This document shows positions 7,760 through 16,110 of a stretch of 43,354 nt of DNA, in pieces. The notes beneath the pieces were generated by a model. The model did not search any database. It was not told where the DNA came from and saw only the letters and a program-made list of their open reading frames with translations. Both the position numbers and the translations under genes were made by a program. Position 1 is the first letter of the stretch; every line of letters begins with the position of its first letter. The stretch comes from Arcobacter sp. (GTDB lineage: Bacteria > Acidobacteriota > Terriglobia > Bryobacterales > Bryobacteraceae), in assembly GCA_020723085.1 (NCBI GenBank), contig DYJN01000034.1, positions 1 to 43,354 of the forward strand, written 5' to 3'.

Positions 7760-8410
7760 ATGGCGCTGGTGATTTTCGATCTCGACGGCACTCTGGTGGA
7801 TTCTGTCGACGATCTCTGCAACTCGGTGAACGCCGCGCGCGGCTACATGGGGCTGCCGCCGCTCCCTCGCGATGTGGTCGCCTCCTATGTAGGCAACGGC
7901 GCGCCCGTGCTGATCCGCCGCGCCATGGGACCCGATGCCGGCGAGCAGCAGATTGAAGAAGCGCTGGCGTTTTTCCTGAGCTACTACCGCGAGCACATGC
8001 TCGACAACACGCGCCCGTATCCCGGCGTCGTGGAGGCGTTGGAGAGGCTGCATGAAAAGGGCGTGAAAATGGCCGTGCTCACCAACAAGCCGCAGCGGTT
8101 TTCGCGCGACATGTGCGCCGGGCTGGGGCTGTCCCCGTATTTCTTCCAGATTTATGGCGGCAACAGCTTCGAACAGAAGAAGCCCGACCCCGTCGGCATC
8201 CGCACATTGATGGAGGAAGCGAAAGCGCGCCCGAAGGAGACCTGGATGGTAGGCGACTCGGCTACCGATGTGCTGACGGCGCGCAATGCGGGCGTCCAGA
8301 GCGTCGGCGTCACTTACGGCATCAGCCCGGCGTCGCTCAGGGAAGCGCCGCCGGATTTCCTGATCCACTCGATGACCGAACTCCCCGCCCTGCTCGAACG
8401 AAAGCGCTGA
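7760..8410 (+). CDS. gph: HAD-family phosphatase, phosphoglycolate phosphatase-like
   Basis: A 216-residue cytoplasmic HAD hydrolase of the Gph/PGP group. The motifs are in order: VIFDLDGTLVDS (nucleophile Asp7, acid Asp9), VLTNKP (motif II Thr), Lys in NSFEQKKPDP (motif III) and WMVGDSATDVLTARNAG (motif IV). The helical cap between motifs I and II fits type C1 caps. Expected reaction is dephosphorylation of 2-phosphoglycolate, though related enzymes act on other small phosphates. Start 7760 begins exactly at the family N-terminus; the frame extends upstream through the YIP1 gene without meaning. Convergent with the DUF2339 gene, 9 nt apart. Confidence 0.8.
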   Translation: MALVIFDLDGTLVDSVDDLCNSVNAARGYMGLPPLPRDVVASYVGNGAPVLIRRAMGPDAGEQQIEEALAFFLSYYREHMLDNTRPYPGVVEALERLHEKGVKMAVLTNKPQRFSRDMCAGLGLSPYFFQIYGGNSFEQKKPDPVGIRTLMEEAKARPKETWMVGDSATDVLTARNAGVQSVGVTYGISPASLREAPPDFLIHSMTELPALLERKR

Positions 8411-8419
8411 CGCCTTCGC

Positions 8420-10486
8420 TCATCCGATCCATTTCGCCAGCCGCGCCCGGTGGCGTGAATACAGATACGACGCTGACACCAGCAACAGGCCCAGCCCTAC
8501 GAAGGCCGTGCTCCGGAACAGCCGTCCCAGTTGCCACACGTCAAACAGATAGAGCTTGACGATCACCAGACTGAGCGCGATCAGACCCATCACCCGGTCG
8601 AACCGCGCCCGCCGCGCCACCCCCAGCGCCACCAGCGCGAATCCATAAAAGGCCAGCACGAGCGAGAAAGCGACGATCGAAGCGCTGCGGACATCCTCTG
8701 GCGCCGCCGTGCGCTGAACCTGCCCCAGAATCTCCAGCTCCAATCCCCCGAGCATCAACGCGTGACCTGTCAAGTATGCCGCCGCCGCCAGCATGCGCGG
8801 CCTCAGCAGTGAGGCGCTGATCCAGCAGCCCAGCGCCGCCCACGACATCACGAAAAACCGCGTGTTGACGAATATCCTCTCCACCGGCAGCCGCGCGTCC
8901 ACCACAGCGGCGTGCCCGATGCCCAGCAGGAGCACGGCGGCGGCAAGCCAGTGCGGCAGGTGCGCCTGAAACCGCGACGCCAGAAATGCCAGCGCCACGG
9001 CCTCCAGAATCCACGCCACGCTCACGCGCCACGCACCGAATTGGATGGGAATTCCCAGCGTGAAATACGCCACAGCGAGCACGCCCGACAGCAGCGCCAT
9101 CGTTGTTGCGCGGCGCGCTACCCATGCCGAGCCGGCCAACAATGCCGCCGCCAGAAACGTCATCGCCCCTGTCCATGCATGGCGCTCCGGTTCGAGCAGC
9201 GCATACGACGAGGCGTACCAGGCGACAGAGTTTGCGGCGTAAACCATCGGTATGGTCCAGTCGCTGGAGCTGTCCTCGGGCTGCAGTTCCCACAGCTCCC
9301 ATCCGTGGAGGAAGACGAATCCCGACGCGACCCCCGCGAAGCACGTCCAGAAATCCTCGCCTGCGCCCGGCGCGCCCGCATGGATCCAATACGGCAGCCA
9401 GAAACCGAGAGCCGCTGCCGCGGTCATGTTCCGCAGCAGCCCCGCTGCAGCCAGCGGCAGCAATGCAGCAAACAGAAGAGCCGGGTCCGGCCGGAAAACG
9501 AAAGCGAAGCTCAGCCCCGCGCCGACATGCGCCATCCGCCGCACAGCGCGCGAGGGCGAGAAGGAGAACAGCACGTAGGCGCACAGCGGGAAGAACGCGG
9601 CGGCAGCGCGTTTCGAGGCTTCGAAGTGTTCGGCAAACCACGCCATATAGATCGCCGCTCCCGCCAGAAGCGCCAGCCATTCCGCAATGGCCCATCCCCG
9701 CGCGCGCCGCACCCATACTGATCCGGCGATCAGCAACAGCAGATACGGGAACAGGATCCACGGCGCGTCGCGCCCTGTCGAAAGCACCAGCGGCGTCAGA
9801 AAGCCGCCGGTCAGCGAGAGCACTGCGATGGGCGCGGCATCGTAACGCAGCGCGAGCCACGCGCCGGCGGCTGTAACCAGCGCCATTGCCGCGAACGAGA
9901 CCGCCACCGGCGCGAGTTGGTAAAAACCGTAGGCCGCATAGCAGGAGACATAAAGGATGCAGATGCCGAGCGCGGTGATGCCCATCGAAAAGATGCGATG
10001 CCCGGCGCGGTGCAGGCGCCCGGCGGCCAGCAGCGCGGCCAGTCCAGCCATCACCCCGATCGCCACGCGCGTCCATGGCCCGATCCACTCGTTGTCGATG
10101 GCGTACTTGAACAGGAACGCCACGCCCAGCACCAGCGTAATGACGCCGATCCGGTTCAGCCAGGACAGGCCGAACGCGCTCTCCACGAGATCCGCGGCAG
10201 CCGGTGCGGGCTGCGCCGCACGACCCTGCGGCGGCTGCCCGCCGGGCATCTCATCCACGGGCGGAGGCGCTCCGGGCATCGCCTGCTCCTGCGGCACTCC
10301 TTGCGCGCCCGTTTGTGGAAACCCGGGCGGCGCAGGCCAAGGCGGCGGCGGTGGAGGCATCGCGGCAGGCTCACCCATCGAGTTCAGCCGGGCTTCCACA
10401 TCGCTCAGCCGGCGGCTGAGACTGGCGAGAGCCTTCGAGATGGCGTCGAGGCGTTCCTGAACCGGATCGGCGTCCTGGGCTGGCAT
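8420..10486 (-). CDS. DUF2339 polytopic membrane protein
   Basis: A 688-residue inner-membrane protein. Residues 1-38 form a short coiled coil (VQERLDAISKALASLSRRLSDVEARL), 43-95 are a Pro/Gly/Gln-rich linker, and from about 110 onward there are roughly 20 hydrophobic segments starting SWLNRIGVITLVLGVAFLFKYAIDNEWIGP, the recognisable beginning of DUF2339 proteins. No catalytic motif or known function. The ATG at 10486 has GGAGGAG 7 nt upstream. It is divergent from the gamma-glutamyltransferase (113-nt gap) and convergent with gph. I recognise the family but cannot name a role. Confidence 0.8.
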   Translation of the reverse strand: MPAQDADPVQERLDAISKALASLSRRLSDVEARLNSMGEPAAMPPPPPPWPAPPGFPQTGAQGVPQEQAMPGAPPPVDEMPGGQPPQGRAAQPAPAAADLVESAFGLSWLNRIGVITLVLGVAFLFKYAIDNEWIGPWTRVAIGVMAGLAALLAAGRLHRAGHRIFSMGITALGICILYVSCYAAYGFYQLAPVAVSFAAMALVTAAGAWLALRYDAAPIAVLSLTGGFLTPLVLSTGRDAPWILFPYLLLLIAGSVWVRRARGWAIAEWLALLAGAAIYMAWFAEHFEASKRAAAAFFPLCAYVLFSFSPSRAVRRMAHVGAGLSFAFVFRPDPALLFAALLPLAAAGLLRNMTAAAALGFWLPYWIHAGAPGAGEDFWTCFAGVASGFVFLHGWELWELQPEDSSSDWTIPMVYAANSVAWYASSYALLEPERHAWTGAMTFLAAALLAGSAWVARRATTMALLSGVLAVAYFTLGIPIQFGAWRVSVAWILEAVALAFLASRFQAHLPHWLAAAVLLLGIGHAAVVDARLPVERIFVNTRFFVMSWAALGCWISASLLRPRMLAAAAYLTGHALMLGGLELEILGQVQRTAAPEDVRSASIVAFSLVLAFYGFALVALGVARRARFDRVMGLIALSLVIVKLYLFDVWQLGRLFRSTAFVGLGLLLVSASYLYSRHRARLAKWIG

Positions 10487-10599
10487 CGCGGGCTCCTCCG
10501 CAGCCGGCGGTCTGCGCTTGAATCGTCCTCCGGCAGGGTATCACGCCTTGGCGGCAGGTGTACGCGATCGGTTTCCGGCGCGCGCCAATTCGTGATCCA

Positions 10600-12249
10600 A
10601 TGAGACGCGTGAGGAGCCTTGCACTGCTGATGATGTTGGCTTGGACCGTTTCCGGTCAGGACCGCACGCAGTCCCGCTCGATCGTGTACAGCAGCCACGG
10701 CGTCGTGTCCACCAGCCATGCGCTGGCCACGCAGGCGGGCGTCCGCGCGCTGGAGCGTGGCGGTTCGGCCGTAGATGCCGCGATCGCCGCCAACGCGGTG
10801 CTCAGCGTTGTCGAGCCGATGATGTGCGGTCCCGGCGGGGATCTGTTCCTGATCCACCGCGACAGCCACAGCGGCGAGCTGACGGGCTTGAACGCCTCCG
10901 GGTGGGCGCCCCGCGGCCTCTCGGCCGAGTGGCTCCGCGCACAGGGCCACGAATCGATGCCCGCCTCCGGCATCCACTCCGTCACTGTGCCTGGCGCGGT
11001 GGCGGGCTGGCGCGCCGCGCATGAGCGCTTCGGCAGACTGCCCTGGAGCGGCCTGTTCGAGGACGCGATCCGGCTGGCCGGGTCCGGACATTATGTCCAT
11101 GAGGTGATTGCATCGCTATGGGACGCGCCGCGGCTCCGCGAATCGGAAGAGGCCATGCGCGTCTTTCTGCCTGCGCCCGCCGCGGGCGGACTCCACCGGA
11201 ATCCGGCTCTTGCGCGCACGCTCCGGCTGATTGCCGGGCAGGGGGCTGATGCGTTCTATCGCGGAGAAATCGCGAAGGCGATTCTCGATGCCAGCCGCAA
11301 AGCCGGCGGCCGCATGGCAGCCGAAGATCTGGCCGAATACCAGCCGGAATGGGTGCAGCCGGTCTCGACCGTCTACCGCGGCTGGCGCGTCTGGGAGCTG
11401 CCTCCCAACGGGCAGGGGCTCGCCGTGCTGCTGATGCTGAACATCATGGAGCAGTTCCCGGCGCCCGCGGGCGGTCCGCATTCGGCTGAAGCCCTGCATT
11501 GGAAGATCGAGTCGATGAAGCTCGCCTACGCGGATCTGATGGCCTACAACGCGGATCCGCGCCAGGCGCGCGTGCCGTTGGCCGGGCTGCTGTCGAAGGA
11601 CTACGCGAAACAGCGGGCCAGGGAGATCGACTGGAACAAGGCCCAGTGCTCCGCCAAAGCTGGACAGCCGCGGGAGTCCGACACCACCTACCTGGCTGTG
11701 GCGGACTCGCAGGGCAACCTCGTGAGCTGGATCCAGAGCATCCGCGCGGCCTGGGGGTCCGGAATTTCTCCGGAAGGAACCGGCTTCGTCCTGCAAAACC
11801 GTGGCAGTGATTTTGTGCTGACGCGCGGACATCCGAATGAATTGCGCCCCAGAAAGCGAAGTTTTCACACCATTATTCCCGGATTTCTGGAAAAGGACGG
11901 CGCCGTCATGGCCTTTGGCATCATGGGCGGCGCCAACCAGCCGCTGGCCCACGCGCAGTTTGTCTCCAACATGGCCGATTACGGCATGAACCCGCAGGCT
12001 GCGCTGGAGGCTGCGCGCTTCACCAAGGCGGGTCCTCAGGGCTGCGAGCTGCAACTGGAAGCGCGCGTTCCGCCCGGAGCCGTGGAGGCGCTGCGGGCCA
12101 TGGGGCACGTCATCGAGCTGAGGAAGGATTATTCGATGAATATGGGCCGCGGCGCTGTGGCGGGCATTGATCCGAAAACCGGAGCGAGATTCGGGGCAGC
12201 CGACCCGCGCGGCGACGGGCACGCAGCGCCCGCGCTGCGCTCAAAATAA
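10600..12249 (+). CDS. Gamma-glutamyltransferase family protein, YwrD-like, exported
   Basis: A 549-residue Ntn-hydrolase of the gamma-glutamyltranspeptidase family, with an N-terminal signal peptide (MRRVRSLALLMMLAWTVSG). The large-subunit start (GVVSTSHALATQAGVRALERGGSAVDAAIAANAVL and EPMMCGPGGDLFLI) is well conserved. Autoprocessing should occur before the Thr of DTTYLAVAD, where classical enzymes have TTH. The later segment LRPRKRSFHTIIPGF replaces the classical GSGKRPLSSM motif and matches the YwrD-like branch, whose substrates may be acyl-amides rather than glutathione. No ribosome-binding site is obvious before the ATG at 10600. A GC palindrome follows the stop. Confidence 0.8.
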   Translation: MRRVRSLALLMMLAWTVSGQDRTQSRSIVYSSHGVVSTSHALATQAGVRALERGGSAVDAAIAANAVLSVVEPMMCGPGGDLFLIHRDSHSGELTGLNASGWAPRGLSAEWLRAQGHESMPASGIHSVTVPGAVAGWRAAHERFGRLPWSGLFEDAIRLAGSGHYVHEVIASLWDAPRLRESEEAMRVFLPAPAAGGLHRNPALARTLRLIAGQGADAFYRGEIAKAILDASRKAGGRMAAEDLAEYQPEWVQPVSTVYRGWRVWELPPNGQGLAVLLMLNIMEQFPAPAGGPHSAEALHWKIESMKLAYADLMAYNADPRQARVPLAGLLSKDYAKQRAREIDWNKAQCSAKAGQPRESDTTYLAVADSQGNLVSWIQSIRAAWGSGISPEGTGFVLQNRGSDFVLTRGHPNELRPRKRSFHTIIPGFLEKDGAVMAFGIMGGANQPLAHAQFVSNMADYGMNPQAALEAARFTKAGPQGCELQLEARVPPGAVEALRAMGHVIELRKDYSMNMGRGAVAGIDPKTGARFGAADPRGDGHAAPALRSK

Positions 12250-12863
12250 CCGCCACCTGCGCAGGCGCGCGCCTGCACGCGGCGGATCCGGGTTCATTCG
12301 ATCACGGGTAGGCGGCGTGTCGCCGTCTGCGGACCAGGAGCCTCGGATTCCCGCGCGGCGATGAGCCACGGATGGCGGATTCGCCGCGCCATGACGGGAT
12401 TGACACCGGACGCGTCTTCTTCCCCGCTGGGGGATTCCTCCGTTCCGGAGGTCCGCACGGGGTCTCCCGGACAGCCCGGTGACAGGATTCGGACCAAAAC
12501 CATCCAGAAGCCCGCACGCATTGCCCCGTCGATATCGGCGTGGATTGCGCTGCGCCCGTAAATGGCGCCGCCGAGGAAGTGCCGCCTCAGATGCCGGGCG
12601 TTCTCGTCATACAGGCTGGCGAGCCCGGCTGAATCGGCTCCATTACAAGGTGCTCTCTACGGCGGCGGCGGCCGCCCGGAGCGCCTTTCCCATTTCCGGC
12701 GCCGTACAGCGCCGACAGCGGGGACTCTGAGCAGGAGCGGCGGCGCAGGTGGCAGCTTGGATCGCCGCTGCGAGTCTCAGGCGGATCATCATGTCCCCGG
12801 CATGAGCGAGGCGCCCGGGGGCGCCAACCGGTTCCGGCGTCCCGGGGAGGCGCACACCGCGTC
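12250..12863. other. 614-bp stretch with no recognised gene
   Basis: Short open frames exist on both strands but none has a ribosome-binding site together with a protein-like sequence. Directly after the gamma-glutamyltransferase stop, GCAGGCGCGCGCCTGC (12261-12276) is a perfect 16-bp palindrome nested between CCGCC (12251-12255) and GGCGG (12281-12285). It could fold as a strong stem but has no U-tract. A second small stem CCTCCG-TTC-CGGAGG lies near 12437-12451. The rest may be decayed sequence or the 3' flank of the glycosyltransferase operon. Confidence 0.4.
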
Positions 12864-14900
12864 TCAACGGGATTCGCCGGCGCTTCGGGTCAGGTGCGCC
12901 CGCAACGCCGACAGCAGCGCCGGCAAGGCGGATTCCAAATAGAAGTGGCCGCCCGGGAACTCCATGCGTTCGAAGCGGACGGCAGTCTGCTCGCGCCAGG
13001 CGTCCAGATGCGCGGAAGTGACATTGGGATCCGCGTCGCCGCCATAGGCGAAGACCGGCACGTCCAGCGGCGGCTCCGGCGTGTATGCGTAGTGCCGGTA
13101 AAGGCGCGCGTCTGCCAGCAGCGCCGGCAGCGCGAGCTTCAGCAGTTCCGGCTGGTTCAGCACGCTCGGCGGAAATCCCTCCATCCGCCGCAACTCCTCG
13201 ATGAAGTCCCGGAGCGAAGGCTCTGGTGGCGGAACATGGTTCAGGCGGAACTGCGGCGCCCGTGCGCCGGAGACGTGAAGCGAGCGCGGAAGCGGCAATC
13301 CGGCGCGGCGCAGCGCGCGCGTCAGCTCGAACGCGATGCCCGCCCCCATCGAGTGCCCAAAGAACGCGAAGGGCGCGCCAAGGAATGGCCGGATCTGCTC
13401 GAGCAACGCTTCCACCAGGGGTTGCATGCGCTCGAAGGGGGGCTCCGAGGCGCGCGACTCGCGCCCCGGCAGCCGCACCGGAACCACGAACGCCGCCTGC
13501 GAGAGCGGCTCGCTCCAGGCGCGGTAGGGCAGCGCGCCGCCGCCCGCCCAGGGAAAACAGAAGAGGCGAAGCCTGTTTTCAGGCGCGGAGTGGATCGCCG
13601 GGAACCACGGGTGCGCCGCCGGAGGTTTGCCCGCGGCTTTCCGCGAGAGCCGCAGCGCCAGCAGCCGCCGCTTCTCGTCGCTGAGAATGGGGCGCTGCGG
13701 GCCCGCGGGCGCCGCCTTCCTGGGCTTCTTCAGCAGTTCGAGCAGCGCGTGTTCGAACGGCTCCACCGAAAGCGATGCCGCATAATCCAGGGCAGCGCGG
13801 CGGCTGGCGGCCGAGATCTCCTCCCAGTGTGCGCGGTCCGACGTCAGCCGCTCCAGAATCTTTTGCCACGGCGCCACATCCTGCGGCGGCACTTCCGCCA
13901 CCGGCACCATCGAGGCGTCCAGCGACGGCTGATAGCGCACAATCGGATTCACCCGCACCAGATACGGCACTCCCAGCTTGGCCTCGTGCAGACCGCCAAC
14001 ATCGGACGCCATTACGGGCACGCCGCGGCTCATGGCTTCCAGCACGATGCGCGAACGCGCTTCCGCCCACACCGACGGAACCAGCATCACGCGCGAGCGC
14101 CGGAGCAGCTCATCGATGTTGTCGACCCGCGGCAGCAGAGTGATGTTGGGCACGCCGCGCAGCTCTTCCATCTCCGCTGGCGTCGTGCCCCAGGTCGGAA
14201 TGGCCGCGAACCGCAGATGAGGCATCCGCCGCGCCAGTTCGAGAAAGATCGTGATGCCTTTCACCGCGCAGGGGTTCACCATCGAAACGAACTCGCTGTC
14301 GAAGCTCCCCAGCAAGGGAAACTCGGAACCCGGTTCCAGCAGCGAGATGGGCATATGAACCGCGTCCAGCCCGCTCCACTCGCGCACATAGCCCGCCACA
14401 TAGTGGCTGACGCCGACGATCAGATCCGCCTGCCGCAGGTTCTCTGTCTTGGCCGCACTCACCATCGAGCTGTCCGGGCCGAACGGCACCGCGATGGTGG
14501 CCCGCACCAAATAGACGACCCTGGCGCGGGGATGGCGCACCGCCAGATCGAACAGGATCTGCCCGGGGTCGTCCGTGGAGGTGATGATGATGTCGGGGTC
14601 GATGCTCTCGACGCACGCCTGGAAAAACTGGCGCAGGTAGGGACGCCGCGTCAGCACGCGCACCTGCACTCCATTCAGCCGGTAGGACAGCGATTCGGCA
14701 TCCTCGTCCGTCCGGATGGACCGCGCCGCCAGCTCGCGCTTCAGCTCCTCGTGCGACTGCTCGGAGAATTCGGCAACGCGCGTGACCACCACAACGCTGT
14801 GCCCCCGCGCCGCCAGCGCCTCCATCAGCAGCCGGTTGCTCTTGTCTCCGCCGCCCAAGGCGGGGAAGTAGCTCGAGTTGTGCGCCAGAAGCACCTTCAT
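12864..14900 (-). CDS. GT4 glycosyltransferase fused to type II thioesterase
   Basis: A 678-residue two-domain cytoplasmic protein. Residues 1-395 are a GT-B glycosyltransferase of the GT4 kind: N-terminal MKVLLAHNSSYFPALGGGDKSN, SMVNPCAVKGITIFLELA at about 206-223, and acceptor/donor-loop segment EARSRIVLEAMSRGVPVMASDVGG (280-303). Residues 407-423 (LSDEKRRLLALRLSRKA) resemble the helical linkers that precede NRPS modules. Residues 440-675 are an alpha/beta-hydrolase of the type II thioesterase class: LFCFPWAGGGALPYRAW, nucleophile Ser517 in GHSMG, Asp around 622-624 in GGDADPNV and His652 in GGHF. Such thioesterases release or edit acyl groups on carrier proteins. The ATG overlaps the stop of the upstream GT4 gene by 4 nt. 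A GT-thioesterase fusion is unusual. Confidence 0.85.
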   Translation of the reverse strand: MKVLLAHNSSYFPALGGGDKSNRLLMEALAARGHSVVVVTRVAEFSEQSHEELKRELAARSIRTDEDAESLSYRLNGVQVRVLTRRPYLRQFFQACVESIDPDIIITSTDDPGQILFDLAVRHPRARVVYLVRATIAVPFGPDSSMVSAAKTENLRQADLIVGVSHYVAGYVREWSGLDAVHMPISLLEPGSEFPLLGSFDSEFVSMVNPCAVKGITIFLELARRMPHLRFAAIPTWGTTPAEMEELRGVPNITLLPRVDNIDELLRRSRVMLVPSVWAEARSRIVLEAMSRGVPVMASDVGGLHEAKLGVPYLVRVNPIVRYQPSLDASMVPVAEVPPQDVAPWQKILERLTSDRAHWEEISAASRRAALDYAASLSVEPFEHALLELLKKPRKAAPAGPQRPILSDEKRRLLALRLSRKAAGKPPAAHPWFPAIHSAPENRLRLFCFPWAGGGALPYRAWSEPLSQAAFVVPVRLPGRESRASEPPFERMQPLVEALLEQIRPFLGAPFAFFGHSMGAGIAFELTRALRRAGLPLPRSLHVSGARAPQFRLNHVPPPEPSLRDFIEELRRMEGFPPSVLNQPELLKLALPALLADARLYRHYAYTPEPPLDVPVFAYGGDADPNVTSAHLDAWREQTAVRFERMEFPGGHFYLESALPALLSALRAHLTRSAGESR

Positions 14901-16108
14901 TGCGGGCGCCGCCTTCTCTGGAGTTCGCGCAGCAGGAGCGCCCGGCGCGCCTCGTCCAGAGGCCTTTTCTCCGCCGCGGGCGCCGCCGGCGTCACGGGCT
15001 TGCCAGGCGCCGGCAGGGATTCCAGCAGCGTGCCGAATGCGTCTGGATCGATCGAGGAGACGAACTCGAGCGCTGCCCCCCGCGACCGCGCGCTCTCCGC
15101 TCTGTATTCTTCCTCCTCTTCCAGAAGGCGGCGCAGCGCCGAAATCCAGGGTGCGATGTCCTGCTCCGGCAGAATCGGCCGAGGCATGTGCGCCGCGTCG
15201 AACTCCATCCGGTAGCCTTGCACCGGGCGCACCGGGATCACGTATCCCGTCCCGCGCTTCGCCTCGAGCAGGCCGCCCGAGTCGGACGCGATCACCGGGA
15301 TCGCGCGCAGCATCGCCTCCATGACGATCAGTCCGAAGCCTTCATACCACAGCGAAGGCATCACCAGCACGGAGCACCGCCGCAGCACGTCCTCGATGTC
15401 GGCCACATTCTCGAGCAGAGAGACATTCGGCAGAGCGGCCATCGCCGCTTCATCCTCGGGCGTGGTGCCCCACCCGCGCAGGGCCTCGAAGCGGACTCCG
15501 GGAAAATTCCGGGCCAGCCCGAGAAATATGGAGATCCCTTTGGCCGCGCACGGGTTGACCATCAACACCGACTTGCGGGAAAAATCAGCCAGTTCAGGCC
15601 AGGGAGGCTCCCCATAGATGGGCGGATGGACCACCACGGCCTCCCGTCCCAGATGTTTTCTCACATACTCCGACATGTGGCGGCCGATGACGACGACCGC
15701 CGCCGCCCGGCGCACCAGCTCCGCCGCAGGCGCGTCCGGGTGCCACGACTCGGGACCGAAGGGGAAAAACTGCGGCGTGTGCGCCAGGTACACCAGCCGT
15801 CCCGGCGCCGTGCGCGCGGCTTCGCGCAGCAGCGTGTGAGAAAGGTCCTCGCTCGACACCAGCACCCAGTCCGGCTGTGTTTCGCGAATCAGCCTGCCGA
15901 GTTCCGCGGCGTGAAGCGAGAGCGAGGGAATGGAGTGAATCCGGATGCCGCGGGACTCGGTCACGCGCGCCTCTGCATCCAGCGACGGCGCAGCCACGGT
16001 ACAAGCGTGGCCCGCCGCCGCCAGGCGTCTCAGCCATGCAAGGTTCGAGCGCGTGGAGCCGCCCCGCGGAGGATCGTGGGAGGCGTTGGATGCCAGCACC
16101 AGGCGCAC
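14897..16108 (-). CDS. GT4-family glycosyltransferase
   Basis: A roughly 403-residue GT-B glycosyltransferase. N-terminal RLVLASNASHDPPRGGSTRSN forms the acceptor-side loop; VLMVNPCAAKGISIFLGLA opens the donor domain; EGFGLIVMEAMLRAIPVIASDSGG is the GT4 E-x7-E region that binds nucleotide-sugar. It is paralogous to the glycosyltransferase half of the next gene (shared MVNPC-KGI-IFL-LAR and WGTTP segments). The C-terminus LDEARRALLLRELQRRRR resembles NRPS linker helices. GTG at 16108 was preferred to GTG 16114 because AGGAGG lies 7 nt before it; with 16114 the ribosome-binding site would touch the start. It follows the FkbH gene with no more than 2 nt between stop and start. Sugar donor and acceptor unknown. 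Confidence 0.85.
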   Translation of the reverse strand: MRLVLASNASHDPPRGGSTRSNLAWLRRLAAAGHACTVAAPSLDAEARVTESRGIRIHSIPSLSLHAAELGRLIRETQPDWVLVSSEDLSHTLLREAARTAPGRLVYLAHTPQFFPFGPESWHPDAPAAELVRRAAAVVVIGRHMSEYVRKHLGREAVVVHPPIYGEPPWPELADFSRKSVLMVNPCAAKGISIFLGLARNFPGVRFEALRGWGTTPEDEAAMAALPNVSLLENVADIEDVLRRCSVLVMPSLWYEGFGLIVMEAMLRAIPVIASDSGGLLEAKRGTGYVIPVRPVQGYRMEFDAAHMPRPILPEQDIAPWISALRRLLEEEEEYRAESARSRGAALEFVSSIDPDAFGTLLESLPAPGKPVTPAAPAAEKRPLDEARRALLLRELQRRRRPQ

Positions 16109-16110
16109 CG

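Noticed and set aside
12562-12942. Plus-strand 126-codon frame in the gap before the GT-thioesterase gene
   Set aside because: Basic, low-complexity translation that runs into the antisense of the thioesterase C-terminus; no start signals.
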